Source: Cymbidium sinense (lineage: Eukaryota > Streptophyta > Magnoliopsida > Asparagales > Orchidaceae). From it: DNA of 64,000 nt. This document shows positions 49,900-62,697 of this stretch, in pieces (position 1 is the stretch's first letter; each line of letters begins with the position of its first letter). The translations under genes were made by a program, and so were the position numbers. Under the pieces are notes generated by a model. That model had not been told where the DNA came from. It saw only the letters and a list, made by a program, of their open reading frames with translations, and searched no databases. The stretch is from assembly GCA_021442155.1 (NCBI GenBank), contig CM038228.1:89485737-89549736 (forward strand), given 5' to 3'.

Positions 49900-51800
49900 A
49901 TTTTTTAAGCTAATGATTGATATAACCTCATATTAGAATGCACTTTTCTTCATGGATGGCTCTTATAACTATAATCAAAGTAATATGACCCTCAATGATG
50001 AGCATTCTACTAATTTCATAAATTTTAAAATATATCTTACAATTAAATAGAGTTCTTTGTCAGAAGAGCATCATATTAAAGGCATATAATCCATATTATT
50101 GATAACCTCATTCATAAGCAAGTTGAGTATTATATTAATGATTTGGTCTTTAATAATAAAGCTAGTGATGATTATGTATATCATCTTAGAGTTGTTCTTG
50201 AACATTTTAGATGCTATAACCTCAAGATAATTCTTTTAAAATGTACCTTCAATGTCAATTCTAGAAAGTTCTTTTTAGGTATTAAGATAGACCCTTCCAA
50301 GATTAAGATCATAAGTAAGATGAAGCCTTCATTGTGCTTCATGTATTTAATGGCATTTAAAATGAGGTTAGCTTTCCTTAAGCACTTTATTTCTAATCTT
50401 GTTGAATGTGTCAGTCCTTCATTACTTTTGTGAAAAATATCCATTATAAATGGAATGATATTTCTAGTAGGCTATTAAACATATTAAGCATTACTTAATG
50501 TCTAATCCCATCCTGATATATACTATCATGCTTGATAAGTTTTTTGAGGCCCTCTTAACTCAAATTAATAAAAAAAAAGAATAAAGAGAATGTATTATAT
50601 TATCTAAATTGACATCTTATTTTAAAATATTGAAGTATCTCTTTAATTAAAAAATATTGTCTTGTTTTGATCTTTTTAATGAAAAAGCTTCATCATTACA
50701 TGTTATCACACAAGATCAGATTAATTCTAGAAGTTAACCAATATATTGCATCATAACTCATTCAATAGTATTATGATATTTGCCACAATGTTTAATGATA
50801 CTTTTAAAGTTTAATGTTACTTAAAGTTCTACAATGAGTTATAAGGGGCTAAGCTCTTATTGATTTTTATAACAACACATATGACTCCTATGAGCCCATC
50901 TAAATGATAATATACCTAATGAGAATTTCATGATTATGGACAATTGGAATGGTCAAGCATAAGAGCTAAATTTTGATAGTACAACCTCTAAGAAATATTA
51001 TGAACTTTTTTTTTTTTTGGTCAAGGGCAATGATGGTCAAGCATTGTGACACTTAAGAGAGAAGTTTTATAATACATTCATTGTCTTTTGATGGTGTATA
51101 CTAATAGTGAATCTAAATATAATGCTTTGATCACTAGTCTTTAGTTAACAATCTAAGTCATAAATATTAATATTTTGGGTGACTCATTAATAGCCAATTA
51201 AGTGCAGAGACATAAAAAGTCCTTAAGCTTAAAATTTTTGTGTCACCAACATGTTATGGAGTTATTCTAGCTTATCAATATTTTTGTTTTGGGTTAAATG
51301 CAACAAACATAGAATGATATGACATGCATTTCACCAAAATAACAAAGTAGCTATCTTGCTAATAGTGATCTTGTGAACATACTAATCTAGAATAAACAAG
51401 TTTTATCACCCATTAATTATAAATTTAAGCATATAGAAAGTGAGATTCCTAATAGTGGGATCATTGTTATGGTAGATAATCGAGATTGTCGGTGACAACT
51501 ATTAATAGATTATCTATCAAACAATACACTTCATATGAACATTTATTTTAAGAAGACAACATTGCATTTTGTCTATTTTAGTGAGATACGTTTACTACTT
51601 TTTTGCATATGGCAAGATATCGCTCATGAATGGGGAAGGGGTTGAATTACCTAGCCTAGTCAAGATTAGTCCAATTTAGAGATGCTTGATTTCTTCAAGC
51701 CTTTTTTATGTTCGTCATGGAGTATTTTTGACATTTTTTGAATCATCACTATGAGATAATTCAACTAATGGTGGTTTCACATCATTCTAAGCTTATTCAA
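49900..51800 (+). pseudogene. Second, strongly decayed Ty3/gypsy fragment (RT and RNase H)
   Basis: At 50127-50330 one frame reads YINDLVFNNKAS, then VLEHFRCYNLKI, KCTFNVNSRKFFLGIKID and PSKIKII, the RT region from a mutated catalytic box (YIND for YxDD) to the connection. At 51110-51210 frames read SESKYNALITSL and INILGDSLIAN, the RNase H motif. Upstream (about 49930-50000) the FMDGSYNYNQ-like order fits the preceding RT block in several frames. No LTRs were recognised. Confidence 0.75.
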
Positions 51801-52192
51801 TTTTAAAATAAACTTTTGAAGTAAAAAGGAGGTGATAACTTTGAGTGATTTGAGTTTCAATCTTTGTGCCAAATTAAATTCTTGATTAGATAAAGATTAT
51901 TCTTTTACAATAAATTAAATCAATACTCACATAAATAGAATTCATTTAAAAGTTAATAATGCAATCTAGATAATAATATTATGTCATTCATTTTAAAATA
52001 AATATTTTATAGATGTTCATATAAAATTTGTGTTGAAATTTAGTTGACTTTTATAGATATAATAAACAATAATTGTTTTATAATTTTAATATCAAGTATT
52101 ATTTATAAATTTTTGCACTTTTAATTCTTTCTCAAAACTTAAACCTATGAGAACTTTTAAAATTTTTATATTTGATTTTTGTTATCTAAATG

Positions 52193-55100
52193 TAGGTGTA
52201 ATTGAGTCAAATTAATTTTTGAGTTTTCTTAAGCAAAATTCGATAAATGGCTCCTAGCTATGCTCAATAAGTTGATAAGCTAATCTTGAGTCAACCTAAA
52301 ATTGATACATAATTTGTGAGTAAACTCTTTTGAAAATATCAATGTAAAATACACTTCAAATATATTTGAATTCAAATGCTAATTATAATGTTAATTAAAA
52401 TGCTTAAAATTTTTGTCTTTTTTGTCTTTTTTGTCACAATTAATTTTTATTATTTACAAGTTAATTTCTTAATCTTTTTTTAAAAATTTTGTTACAAAAG
52501 ATATTTGATGCTCCTCAAGTAGGTTTGGATGTAGGCTCAAAAGAAAAATTTTGAAATTAATTAGAAGGATTAATACAAAAGATACATCTTGAAGAAAAAG
52601 TATTTATTTGGGAAGATTTAAATAGACATGTTGGTAGAGTGGTAGAATATTTTAAAAATATTCATGGTGGCTATGGATGTGGAGTGACTAATAAAGAATG
52701 TATAATTATATTAGATTTTATTTTAGCCTATGATTTTGTAGTTGTTAATACCTTATTTAAGAAAAAAGATAAACATATTATTACTTATAAAAATGGATCT
52801 AGTAAAACACAGATTGTTTATTTTTTTATAAGAAAAATAGATCCTTTAGATTGTAAAGATTATAAGGTCATTCCGAGTGAAAGTTTAAGTGCTCAACATT
52901 GACTATTAGTTTTAAATTTTAAGAAGAAAGATTGTAAGATGAAAAATAAATCAAATTATTATTCTAAGATTAGATGGGGGGCTTAAAGAACACTAATAAA
53001 AATATTTTTAAGAGCTAGCTACAAGAGCTTAGAATTTGGGATGTTCATAAAGAAGCTAATGTAATGTGAGAAAAAGTAGTAAATGAAATTAAGCAAGTTG
53101 TAAAAAATGTGCTTGAATAATCTAAAGAAAAAGCTTCTTTTAATAACATTAGTTGATGGTGGAGTCAGAATGTGCAATAAAAGATAAAAAATAAGAAGCA
53201 TTGTTATAAAACTTAGTTTAAATGTAAAAACTCAGAGAAATGGAAAAGATATAAAGTGGCCCCTTGAGATTCTAGAGATTCTAAGAAAGTAATATATGAT
53301 GCAAAAAATTTAGCTTTTAGATTTATATAATATATTGGATACCAAAGAAGGTAAAAGATGTATGTTTAAGTTAGCCAACCAAAGAGATAGGAGAAGTAAA
53401 AATCTAGTTCAAGTGAGGTGTATTAAGAATGAAAATCATAAAGTATTTTTTTCTTAGAAAAGGATATTGAAAATAGGTGGATGAAGTATGTTGATAACTT
53501 TTCAATGAAGGATCTGAAAATACGATTGACTTTAACAACCTTAATACCCTAAACAAAAATAAAAAATTTTATTTTTGTCATCATATTAGTAAATTTGAAG
53601 TTTGAGAAGGTTTAAAGAAAATGAAATGTGAAAAAATAGTAAAACCTAATAATATTCCATTAGAAGTGTGAAAATGTTTAGGAGATTAAGGAATTTCTTA
53701 GTTTACAAATCTTTTTAATGTTATTTTTAAGACTAAAAAGATGTAAGACGAGTATAGAAAGAGTTTGTTGGTTCCTCTATTTAAGAATAAAGGTGATGCA
53801 CAAGAGTGTGCAAATTATAGAAGAATTAAGTTAATGTGTCATACATTAAAATTATAAGAGAGAGTAAATGAGCATAGGTTATGATGTGATACAAAAGTTT
53901 CTCATAATCAGTTTGGTTTCATGCTAAGTAGATCTACTATGGATGCTATGCATTTGTTAAGAGGTTTAATGGAGAAGTATAGAGAAAGTAAGGAGGATCT
54001 AAATATGATATTTATTAATTTAGAAAAAGCTTATGATAAAGTTTCAAGAGATGTTCTTTGGAGAGATCTAGAAAAGAAAGGAGTTAATATTGGTTATATT
54101 GAAGTCATTAGGGATATGTATACTAGAGCTGTTACTTGTATCCAAACACAAGGAGGGTTGACAAAATATTTTCCTATTTGTTGGATTACATCAAGGTTGA
54201 CTTTAAGCCCTTATCTTTTTTTGCTTTATGGATGTTCTTACTAGGCATTTACAAGAAGATGTACCTTGGTGTATGCTTTTTTGATGACATTCTTCTTGTC
54301 GATAAAACTAGAGAGAGTCTAAGAGAAACTTGAATTATGGAGATCAACCATAGAGTCTAAAGGTTTCGTTTAAGTAGATCTAAAATTGAATATATGGAGT
54401 GTAATTTTAGTTGTAGAAGTTCTAGTGGTAGTATTATAACATTAGGTGAACAAGTTATTAAAAAGAGTGAGTGATTCAAATATTTAGGCTCTATTGTTAA
54501 AAATGATGGTGAAATAAATGAAGATGTTATTAGTAGAATTCAAGTTGGATGGTTGAAGTGGAGGAATGCATCTAGCTTTATTATATGATAGAAAGTACCA
54601 CTTAAACTTAAGAGAATTTTATAAGATGGTGGTAAGATCTGTAATATTTTATGGTGCAAAATGTTGGCCAATAAAAGCGAAGCATAAGACTAAGTGTTGT
54701 AGAGATGAGGATGCTCAGGTGGATGAGTGACTTTACTCTTAGAGATAAAATGCAAAATGAGTATGTTCGGGAAAAAGCTAGAGTAGCTCCAGTGGCAGAT
54801 AAGATTAGAGAGAGTCTCCTTAGATGGTTTGGCTACATAAAGCGTCGACAGTCCGATGACCCGATTAAGAGAGTATATGCATTAGATTTTTCTTATGTTA
54901 AGAAAGGTAGAGGTAGACCTAAAAAGACTTGGTTAAGATGTATAAAAAATGACCTTAGCATACTTGAATTAAATGAGAATTTGACATATAATAGGACACA
55001 ATGGAGAAGAAGAATTCATGTAGCCAACCTCACATAATGGGATAAAGGCTTATTGTTGTTGTTATTGTACAATAGCTATTTGGATTGGGATCAAATACCC

Positions 55101-55202
55101 TTTCATAATAAATAAGCTAACTCATGAATCAATTCAAATTCATTGAATTAAGCTCAAGTTCAAGCTAAAAATAACTCAAGCTTGAGCCAAAATGCTTACA
55201 TA
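52193..55202. mobile_element. hAT-like MITE split by a LINE insertion
   Basis: The left part is 52193-52507 (start TAGGTGTAATTGAG) and the right part 55083-55202 (end TTGAGCCAAAATGCTTACATA). Without the LINE and one TSD copy the element is about 435 bp, similar to the 450-bp hAT-like MITE at 28214-28663. Flanking 8-mers TCTAAATG (52185-52192) and TCTATATC (55203-55210) match at 6 of 8 positions. The terminal repeats are weakly conserved. Confidence 0.55.
52508..55067 (+). mobile_element. 5'-truncated LINE (plant L1-type non-LTR retrotransposon) with (TTG)n-like tail
   Basis: The element begins inside the endonuclease domain (APQVGLD; then EKVFIWEDLNRHVG, GYGCGVTNKE, ILDFILAYDF, KVIPSESLSAQH). 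The reverse transcriptase follows: HNQFGFMLSRSTMDAMHLL, FINLEKAYDKVSRDVLW, FFDDILLVD (the F/YxDD box, as FFDD) and LSRSKIEYMEC-like phrases in several frames. The C-terminal part is RWFGYIKRRQSDDPIKRV and GRGRPKKTWLRCI. It ends at ATGGGATAAAGGC with TTGTTGTTGTT. Imperfect 15-bp direct repeats TACAAAAGATATTTG (52493-52507) and TACAATAGCTATTTG (55068-55082) are the target duplication. It is dead, with many stops. Confidence 0.93.
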
Positions 55203-56660
55203 TCTATATCTGATAGCCTCGTTGACTCCATCACATTCATTACAACATATAAAAAATTCAATATGTTTAACTTTCTTCTCCTCTCTTTGATATCAATTTC
55301 ATCAACCTCACTTTGTTATTCATTATGGGAGAGATCTTAACATCTTATTATCTTTTATTACACATAAATTTAAGACAAACAAAGTTATATAATATGTGTA
55401 AATTTTAGAAAGGAGCAAGTCGATTAAAGAGAGGGATTGCAGGTTACTATTTATAAGTATGTTTTTTTTTCTAGAATATAATTTCTCCTTTTGTATTCAT
55501 GATATTATTATTTTGATGGATATAAATCTATACCATGAACATTGTGTTTATTAATTTTGTAATTATATAGTTTTGATAAGAACTGAATAGAAGTAGATGA
55601 CTTTTACTTTATTTTATTTTGATTATATTAATAACTCTATATTGAAAATAATAATAATATAATTATTTCCAAATAGATCTTATGCAGTATATGTTGCACA
55701 TCCGACATAATGTGAACTGCCTTAGTTAAAGGGTTATGTCTTTTTGAATTGTGACAAATTTTATGTCAAAAAAAAATAGATATATTTTTAGGATCAATCA
55801 TTTTCAATATAAATTGCTTATAAAATACAAGTCTATAGAGGTTAACAATAACATTAGAAAAATTAAAGTTTATTAAATGAATTATCTTTCAATAAAGTGG
55901 TACATTTTTTTGAATTTTGGAATTACCTCAATGAGACGACCCCTTGTGCTTTCATAACATTTGGAGCTAATTTATATGAATTAATGTTTAAAAAAAAAAA
56001 AAAAAAGGTATTAGCTTAGATTTCTTTGTGTGATTTTGGATTTATTCTTAGTGCCAAATTTCCCACTTCATTATATGTAGATTTCTTTTATCACAATAAT
56101 GCAAAATGGCAACAAGCTAAAGAAAGTGCATTAGAAATATGATGTTGATATCAAGATGATAACATTGTCTTAATAATTTTAAAAAAATAGATTGTTATAA
56201 AAAAAATATCAATTGAAAATTTAGTAATTTTAACGGGATATTAAGCATCAAAATTATATTTTTTATGTGCAATTAACTAATTTGTTTTAATTTTTATTAT
56301 TTTTTTGGATATTAAATTGAGTACTCTAATTTTAATTTTTTTTTGTCTTAATTGTAGTGTTCTTGATGATTTTGAATCAATTTTCGACTAAATTCAAATA
56401 AATGGTTCATGAACTAATTAGTGAAATTTGAATAAGTCAAATTCAAAATAAATATAATTTGAGTTGTCAACACATCTACACCTCCGAAGTCTGACCACCT
56501 TGTTGTCTCCTTCCCATTCTATTCCCAATTTCCTCCACAAAAAAACCTTTAGGATCAGTGACTTTCTTGCCCTCTCCTCTCCCGTGATCGCTTGATTAGT
56601 CAATCCTCACTCTTCCACAGCCTTCAAAAAAACTTAGGGCTGCTCCCTTGCTTCTTCTCT
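55203..56660. other. AT-rich spacer upstream of the cytochrome b5 gene
   Basis: No coding sequence recognised. An A-run lies at 55990-56006. The last 150 bp before the gene are CT-rich with (CTT)n at 56670-56704, probably the 5' leader. Confidence 0.6.
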
Positions 56661-56669
56661 CTTCGGTTA

Positions 56670-56704
56670 CTCCTTCTTCTTCTTCTTCTTCTTCTTCTTC
56701 TTCT
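56670..56704. repeat. (CTT)n microsatellite in the cytochrome b5 leader
   Basis: About ten CTT units directly upstream of the start codon. Confidence 0.95.
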
Positions 56705-56716
56705 TTCCGAAGATGA

Positions 56717-57428
56717 ATGCTACAGAAGTACTCTTTCTCCGAGATCTGCAAACACAACTCCAAAGAAGATTGCTGGCTGATCATCCATGGCAAGGTTTGA
56801 TTTTTTTTTTTTCCTTCTTCATCTGCGAATCTCCTTTCTATTTTATTTTTTTTCCCTTCCTCTCCAGAAATTTTCCATCTCATTTCTCTAAAAATAATGG
56901 AGCTTTTGCATAAAAGTTAGGTTTTTTTTATTCATGATTCAGGTTTTCAACGTCACTTCCTTCTTGGAAGATCATCCAGGAGGAGAAGATGTTCTTCTGC
57001 AAGCATCAGGTGAGTTCCTTTCCCCCCTCTCCATTTCCCCACGCTCTTATCTCTCAAAACCTGAAAGATCCAATTCAACAGATCTGCCATTTTTATACCT
57101 TCTAACTTTTCTTTCCGCTTTTCCAATCCCTAAACCCCGTTTTCTTTTTCTTAAAGCTAATGGTGATGCGACTGACTCATTCGAGGACGTCGGCCATAGT
57201 TCCACTGCAATCAGCATGATGGATGAGTTCCTGATCGGCACAGTAGAGGGCCCTGTGATCCAAAAACCAAACCAGACAGGAGACTCTGCTACTGCCAAGA
57301 AGGTTCAGCAGAGGAAGCTCGAATCTTCTTCTTCCTCCACCTTCATGGACATTCTGCTTCCCTTGCTCATCCTTGCCTTGGCATTTGCGGCCTGGTATTA
57401 CCTCACTTTCATCAACGTTAACGCCTGA
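56717..57428 (+). CDS. CYB5: Cytochrome b5, tail-anchored (ER), three exons
   Basis: Heme protein that passes electrons to lipid desaturases and cytochrome P450 reactions at the ER. Exons: 56717-56794, 56943-57009, 57157-57428; introns are GT-AG with matching phases; 138 residues, normal length. The start is the second ATG in the leader (56717), which opens the frame KYSFSEICKHNSKEDCW; the ATG at 56713 is in another frame. The heme domain has FLEDHPGGEDVL (first axial His) and FEDVGHSSTA (second axial His). A Ser/Lys/Gln-rich linker follows, then a C-terminal anchor of about 20 hydrophobic residues (ILLPLLILALAFAAWYY) with the short tail FINVNA. No frame break, unlike the MLO and RAP genes. 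AATAAAG near 57473 is a likely polyadenylation signal. Confidence 0.96.
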
Positions 57429-57479
57429 ATCTATTTTCTCTTTCGTGGATCAGTCCAACCGATCTGTTCTAGAATAAAG

Positions 57480-58669
57480 AGTCGAGGAGGACAAGGCGGT
57501 GAATTTGTTAGCAAAAAAAAAAAAAAGCTATCTTTTTTCTTCGTTATGGAGTGAAAAATCTTATTTTGGTGCTGTTTGGTTTCTCCATTTATAGTGTAAT
57601 GCAATTTAAAACTCTGCATTTATTTGCCACGCATTCTTTAGCTTAAATATTTGAAATTCGAATCCAATCTAATATATAAATCATTTCATACTGAATTGTT
57701 CTATGAAGACCAAAAAAAATGTGTATATTTATAGAGTTTTAACTAAATAATTTCAAATATTCTAAATACATAATTTTTTTTTACTTTATATTATAATTTT
57801 TTAATATTATGTTTTAAATTCAACCAATCAAAGGAGAGATTATTTTGTCAAATTATAAATTCTACTCCCCGTTCTAAAAAAATTTATTTTTAGATTGAGA
57901 AATGGCTTAAATTAAGAGCTATTTTAGTAGAAACATTCTTAGGTTAGTAGAATAGAAAGGTGTTTCATACTATATGAGTGATAAACAGTTTTACGATGAA
58001 GGGTTTCTCACATTTTTTTTTATGCAGACAAGTTGTTTGACGAAATGCCTGAGCGAGTATTGCGTTAAAGAAAACCATTAGAGATAACAAAATAGCCTAC
58101 CAATGGCTAACAAAAATCCCCCAACGGCTACTTTGACTAGCCATTACATAGCTTGCCTGATAAAGTTGTAAGCATTATGAGGTTTTAGATTTTAAGTTTG
58201 TGAATATAAATATGAAATATAATATATTATATATGACAATAAATACAAAGAATTTAATAAAATTAAAATTAAATTCATTAAATATAAATAATCATTTATT
58301 TTGTCATAATTAAACTAAATTAATGTTAATTGTCACACTTAGGGTTGTTTGAGATCATTTTATTTATTTTTGTATTTCTTATTTTAATTTTGATTTGATT
58401 ATGTTATGATTTAAAATAAAATATGTATGATGATAATGATAGTTATTTGTAAAATACTCAAAACTTATTTTGAGTATTTTAAAAGCAATGTGATTTATTT
58501 TGAAAAATAAAAATAAAAATACTTTAAAAATACACTAAATAAATATGTTTTAAAAAATAAAAAAAATCAAAAATTGTTCTTAGATAGGTAGACAAATTTG
58601 ATGCAATGTATAAAACATATAACATCACATAAATTTGCCAACATTAAAAAATAGATAATTAAAAAAAGG
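57480..58669. other. AT-rich spacer, no genes seen
   Basis: Only short repeats and homopolymer runs are visible. Confidence 0.5.
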
Positions 58670-58877
58670 AGGATTTATATACATACAACACAATTCTTAT
58701 GTATTTATATATCTAACACTTAAACTTCAATTTCTACATACATAACACCTTAATGTTTAATATCACATCAAAAATACTATTTTATTCATTTTTTAAAAGT
58801 GAAATGCACTTTTTAAGCATAGAAAAGTGTTAGATATGTAAATACATAAGAATTGTGTGATAAGTATGTAAATTCCC
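58670..58877. repeat. Palindromic MITE-like repeat, copy G
   Basis: The left arm GGATTTATATACATACAACA and CAATTCTTATGTATTTATAT matches the inverse of the right arm (TTAGATATGTAAATACATAA, GAATTGTGTGATAAGTATGT). The centre is ATATCACATCAAAAATACTA and TGAAATGCACTTTTTAAGCA. One of the best-preserved copies. Confidence 0.95.
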
Positions 58878-58879
58878 TT

Positions 58880-60030
58880 GAAAAATAAAAAAATAAAGAT
58901 GAGATCATAATTATGCTCATTTTCTTGAATTAAGATATAATCAACACATCAAGCCTTAATCAACTAATTTAATAATATAATACAAATTTTAGATCAAATA
59001 AATTTTCTAATACATATCTCTCACCAAAGATCATATAATGAGCAAATTAAGAATATGATCATTAAATAAAATATTCTTATGAATAATTATAAAATAATAT
59101 GCATATAAAATAATAGGATAATTATGTATGTAAACGAGACCTCTTCCTATTTTTGATAAGAAAATTTTTGTGCTAGGATTTTATGAATAAAAAATAGTTA
59201 AGATGAGCTTCAAATTTGTTAGGTTTACTTTAAAATAATGAGTATGATATTAATTATTTTTGTATTATTGTCATTTTAAAGTATATCCAAAAGCTTTGAA
59301 GTCAACTCTCATTAATTTTTTTTTCCAAAAACAACCTAATAGAATTTTTTTTTAGTTTTTGATAATGTCAAATATGACAATATGTGATATTAAGAAGCTA
59401 TTTTTTGAAAATTTAAGGCTTGTATGGGACATTTATAGCTATATAAAAAAGTAACAGTGGAGATACTGTAAAAAAAGTTATTATAAATATACAAATTATT
59501 TTATTTTATAAAAGTCAAATCATAACTTACCGATCACAATATATGTAATCAAGTCAGGTTGAAAAATATAGCTTTCACACCACATATTTCTCAAAATACA
59601 GCTAAAACACAGCACTCAAATGACACTGTATTATGATGCGAACTGCATCACACCTCCACCGTCATCTCAAATGGAGCCTTAAATGCACAATCAAATTCTT
59701 TTTGTAATATTTTAATATCAATCCTCTTTGGAGACAAGAATCGCTCTCCCAATCAAATATTATTTTATTTTCTTGATAATAAAATATGTTCTATAATTGG
59801 TATCTTAATCAAGATCAAGAATCACATATGATTGACTTTGACAAATTATAAAATACATATTGCAAATGAAATGTCATTTTTTTTGAAATAAGCTTGTAAT
59901 ATTTGTCATTGTACAAATTCAATAATTTGTAAAATAACTTTCTATGTCTTCAAGTTTTATAATTGGGTTGTCTAATGGATGAACCAATCTGCATAAATCA
60001 TGTAACAATTAAACTTATAATTCAGGTCCC
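58880..60030. other. AT-rich spacer, no genes seen
   Basis: No coding similarity; short A/T-rich repeats only. Confidence 0.5.
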
Positions 60031-60039
60031 AAATAAGCA

Positions 60040-60041
60040 AC

Positions 60042-60109
<68 letters not shown>

Positions 60110-60251
60110 TCTCTCTCTCTCTCTCTCTCTATATATCTATATATATATATCTCTCTCTCTCTCTCTCTCTCACTCCTCCTCTCTCTCTCTCATCTCTCTC
60201 TCTCACTCCTCTCTCTCTCTCTCTCTCTCACTCTCTCTCTCTCTCTCACTC

Positions 60252-60289
<38 letters not shown>

Positions 60290-60298
60290 CTCTCTGGG
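60040..60298. repeat. Long (CT)n tract with (TA)n interruptions
   Basis: About 260 bp of CT dinucleotides broken by TATATA blocks at 60130-60150 and 60266-60290 and by CACC or CACTCC units. The reading frames inside are low-complexity artefacts. Confidence 0.98.
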
Positions 60299-60454
60299 GG
60301 AAAGAGCGACTAGTGCCAAGCCAATACTTCCTAAAAAATTTAAAATAGTTTTGCTTAGTTGATAAAAACTGAAAAGAAAGCTATACAAAATTACATTCTA
60401 TCTGCCATATATGACTCATAATGATCCCAACATCTTTAGGCAAAGGATCCTATA

Positions 60455-60640
60455 AAAATTATTATTTATATACATAATACTTTCTATACATAAAAGGATA
60501 CATTTCACTTTTAAGAAATATAGTGATAGACTATTATAATAGTAGTACTTTTTATGTGATATTAAAGATTTAAATATTAAAATTTAGAGATTTAGACATT
60601 CGAATATATAATAATTGTGGTATGTATGTAAATACCCTTT
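60455..60640. repeat. Palindromic MITE-like repeat, copy H (internal deletion)
   Basis: The left end TTTATATACATAATACTTTC jumps directly to the central ACATAAAAGGATACATTTCA. The right arm AATAATTGTGGTATGTATGT then AAATACCC is normal. About 60 bp of the left arm are missing. Confidence 0.75.
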
Positions 60641-60682
60641 TTTTTCTCCAATAACCATAAAATCTTTACATGAAAATTTGCT

Positions 60683-60757
60683 AATAATGTAAATATTAAA
60701 ACTTAGTGTTTAGATATGTAAATATATAAGAATTATGTGATATGTAGGTAAATATCA
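60683..60757. repeat. Palindromic MITE-like repeat, right-half copy
   Basis: Contains AAACTTAGTGTTTAGATATG, then TAAATATATAAGAATTATGT and GATATGTAGGTAAATATC, matching only the right arm. Confidence 0.75.
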
Positions 60758-61654
60758 TAAAATATTTTTAAACAAGAAATAATTACATTTTAAATTTAAA
60801 AAAATTGCAATCATACCTCAACTCTGTATTTTAAAGCTGGGATGAGATTATTGAAGCTTTCTTTATTTATTTTCATTTAATTTCTTACCATAAGCTTTTA
60901 TTTCACATTTGTTCCTGCCATCTCAATTTAATTTTTGGGCTGTACTTTAGCCCTTGCAAAATAATTTTTAGTGTAGATTGTGTCTTAGAGAAAGATTAAG
61001 GGATTCTTTAGGAGCAATTTTGTTTTGTATTTTATAATTTTTATTTTTATGCTTTCTTTAAAAAAAGTTGATTTGATGAATTTTTAAAGTATTTTTTTAT
61101 TTTAAAAAATAAATAATATTATTTTTAAAACAAAATATAAATATAATATAATATAAATATAAAATATAAAAATATAAAATAAAAATGATCACAAACAAAT
61201 CCTAAATACCTCAATTTAAGAACATTAAAGAGTTGAGCCAAACTCAAATCACCTTTAGTTTAAACTTAATTATTTAATGGAGTTTGAGCTAGAGCTCAAA
61301 TTTTATTCTATGAATTTGAATAGACTCACGAGCTAATTCATTTAATAGGAAAGAAATAAAATAATTTTAAATAGAACAATTTTTATAATAAAAATGATAA
61401 AAATTGAAAAATTAAAAGAAAATTAATAATAAATTACTTGATAGAAGAGATTTGAATATAATTTTTAGTTTTTTAAAAATTAATATTAAATTATTAAATT
61501 CTGATATATTTTAAATTAATATTTATTAAATAAGCTAACTTATGAGCTAAAGAGTCCAAACATGACTAACTTCAACTTAGCTTGTTAGCACATCAAGCTG
61601 AGCGCACAAAACATTTAACCAGTCGAACTCAAGCTAGCTCATGAGTTAACTTGA

Positions 61655-61838
61655 CTCACATACAATACAATTCCCATGTATTTACATATTTAGCACCTAA
61701 AGTTTAATATTTATATTTCTAAGACTTCATCTATACATAACAAGATATATTCACTTAAAAAAAAAAAGATGAAAATAGTGAAATTTGATATTCATAAATA
61801 TACATTTTCAAATTGCGTACTATGTATGTAAATGCCCC
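61655..61838. repeat. Palindromic MITE-like repeat, copy I
   Basis: The left arm CACATACAATACAATTCCCA then TGTATTTACATATTTAGCAC and the right arm GCGTACTATGTATGTAAATG form the palindrome. Followed immediately by a further half copy. Confidence 0.85.
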
Positions 61839-61841
61839 AAG

Positions 61842-61936
61842 ATTTGTAAATATATAAGTATTATGCATTTCAATATCAAAATATAGATATTAGATACATA
61901 AATATATAAGAATTATGTGCTACATATGTAAATGCC
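61842..61936. repeat. Palindromic MITE-like repeat, right-half copy
   Basis: Contains TATAGATATTAGATACATAA, ATATATAAGAATTATGTGCT and ACATATGTAAATGCCC. It lies directly behind copy I, so the two right arms are in tandem. Confidence 0.8.
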
Positions 61937-62150
61937 CTTGCATAAAATTCAACATACAGACTAAGTATTGGTCCTGAAGCTTACAGAATGTCAAGTTAAC
62001 ATTTTATCACAATTCAACAACAAAATGATTTTATTCAGTATCTCAGTATAATGATTCAAATTTCTGTCAATATGTACACATCTGTATTCCATGACTGGGT
62101 TGGCAGGTTTATGTGTAACAAAATTCCGGTGCTTTAAAACAAAAAAAAAG

Positions 62151-62378
62151 GAAATTTACATACATACCACGCAATTCTTCTGTATTTACATATTTATTTG
62201 AATATTTACAAACTAGACTTTTCTATTCTCAAAAGTGCTTTTCACTGAAAAAAAAAAGTAACAAGGGTGGTATTTTTGATGTAATAATAAAGATTTAGGT
62301 GCTATTTAAGTAAAAATTAAAGTTTGGGTGTGAAATACGTAAATTCATAAGAATTGTGTGGTATGTATGTAAATCCCC
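62151..62378. repeat. Palindromic MITE-like repeat, copy J
   Basis: The left arm AAATTTACATACATACCACG, CAATTCTTCTGTATTTACAT and the right arm AATTCATAAGAATTGTGTGG, TATGTATGTAAATCCCCC are clean inverted counterparts. The centre contains GTGGTATTTTTGATGTAATA. A-runs flank both ends. Confidence 0.94.
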
Positions 62379-62547
62379 CAAAAAAAAAATTATCTTCACT
62401 GTATAAACCTAATCTAAATCTCAATGACTTGATATATTCCTCAAAAGGGAAACCAATTCAAAGAATTTATAACAAAACAGAAGATAAAAAGAGTAAAGGT
62501 TAAGAGTTTGGAACTAACCCAGAGAGATGAGGCATAGTGAGAGAAGG

Positions 62548-62697
62548 TCAGGTGAGCCGGAGTGCCATCTGCTGGAGCAGGAGCTTCTTTTGAGCCGGAT
62601 TGATGACGCCGTCGCACTCGGCGTCGACTAAGACCTCGGTCATGATGGCGGCGGCGTGCCCGGTAGGTTTATCCGACGCCTTCCTCAGCATGAACGC
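62548..62697 (-). CDS. Last exon of an unrecognised minus-strand protein gene
   Basis: On the minus strand a CTGCCGCAG acceptor is followed by a 150-bp GC-rich frame without stops and a TGA (62550-62548). It encodes 49 residues starting AFMLRKASDKPTGHAAAIM, then TEVLVDAECDGVINPAQKK and LLLQQMALRLT. The sharp change in base composition, the clean splice acceptor and the phase-0 frame make a real exon likely. The upstream exons were not found and probably lie beyond 64000. I do not recognise the family. The Asp/Asn-rich DAECDGVIN stretch followed by a helix might suggest a small domain like an EF-hand half, but that is speculation. Confidence 0.65.
   Translation of the reverse strand, partial: AFMLRKASDKPTGHAAAIMTEVLVDAECDGVINPAQKKLLLQQMALRLT

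Noticed and set aside
59963..60388. Reading frames of Leu/Ser or Arg/Glu repeats on both strands
   Set aside because: Low-complexity translation of the (CT)n tract; no gene context.
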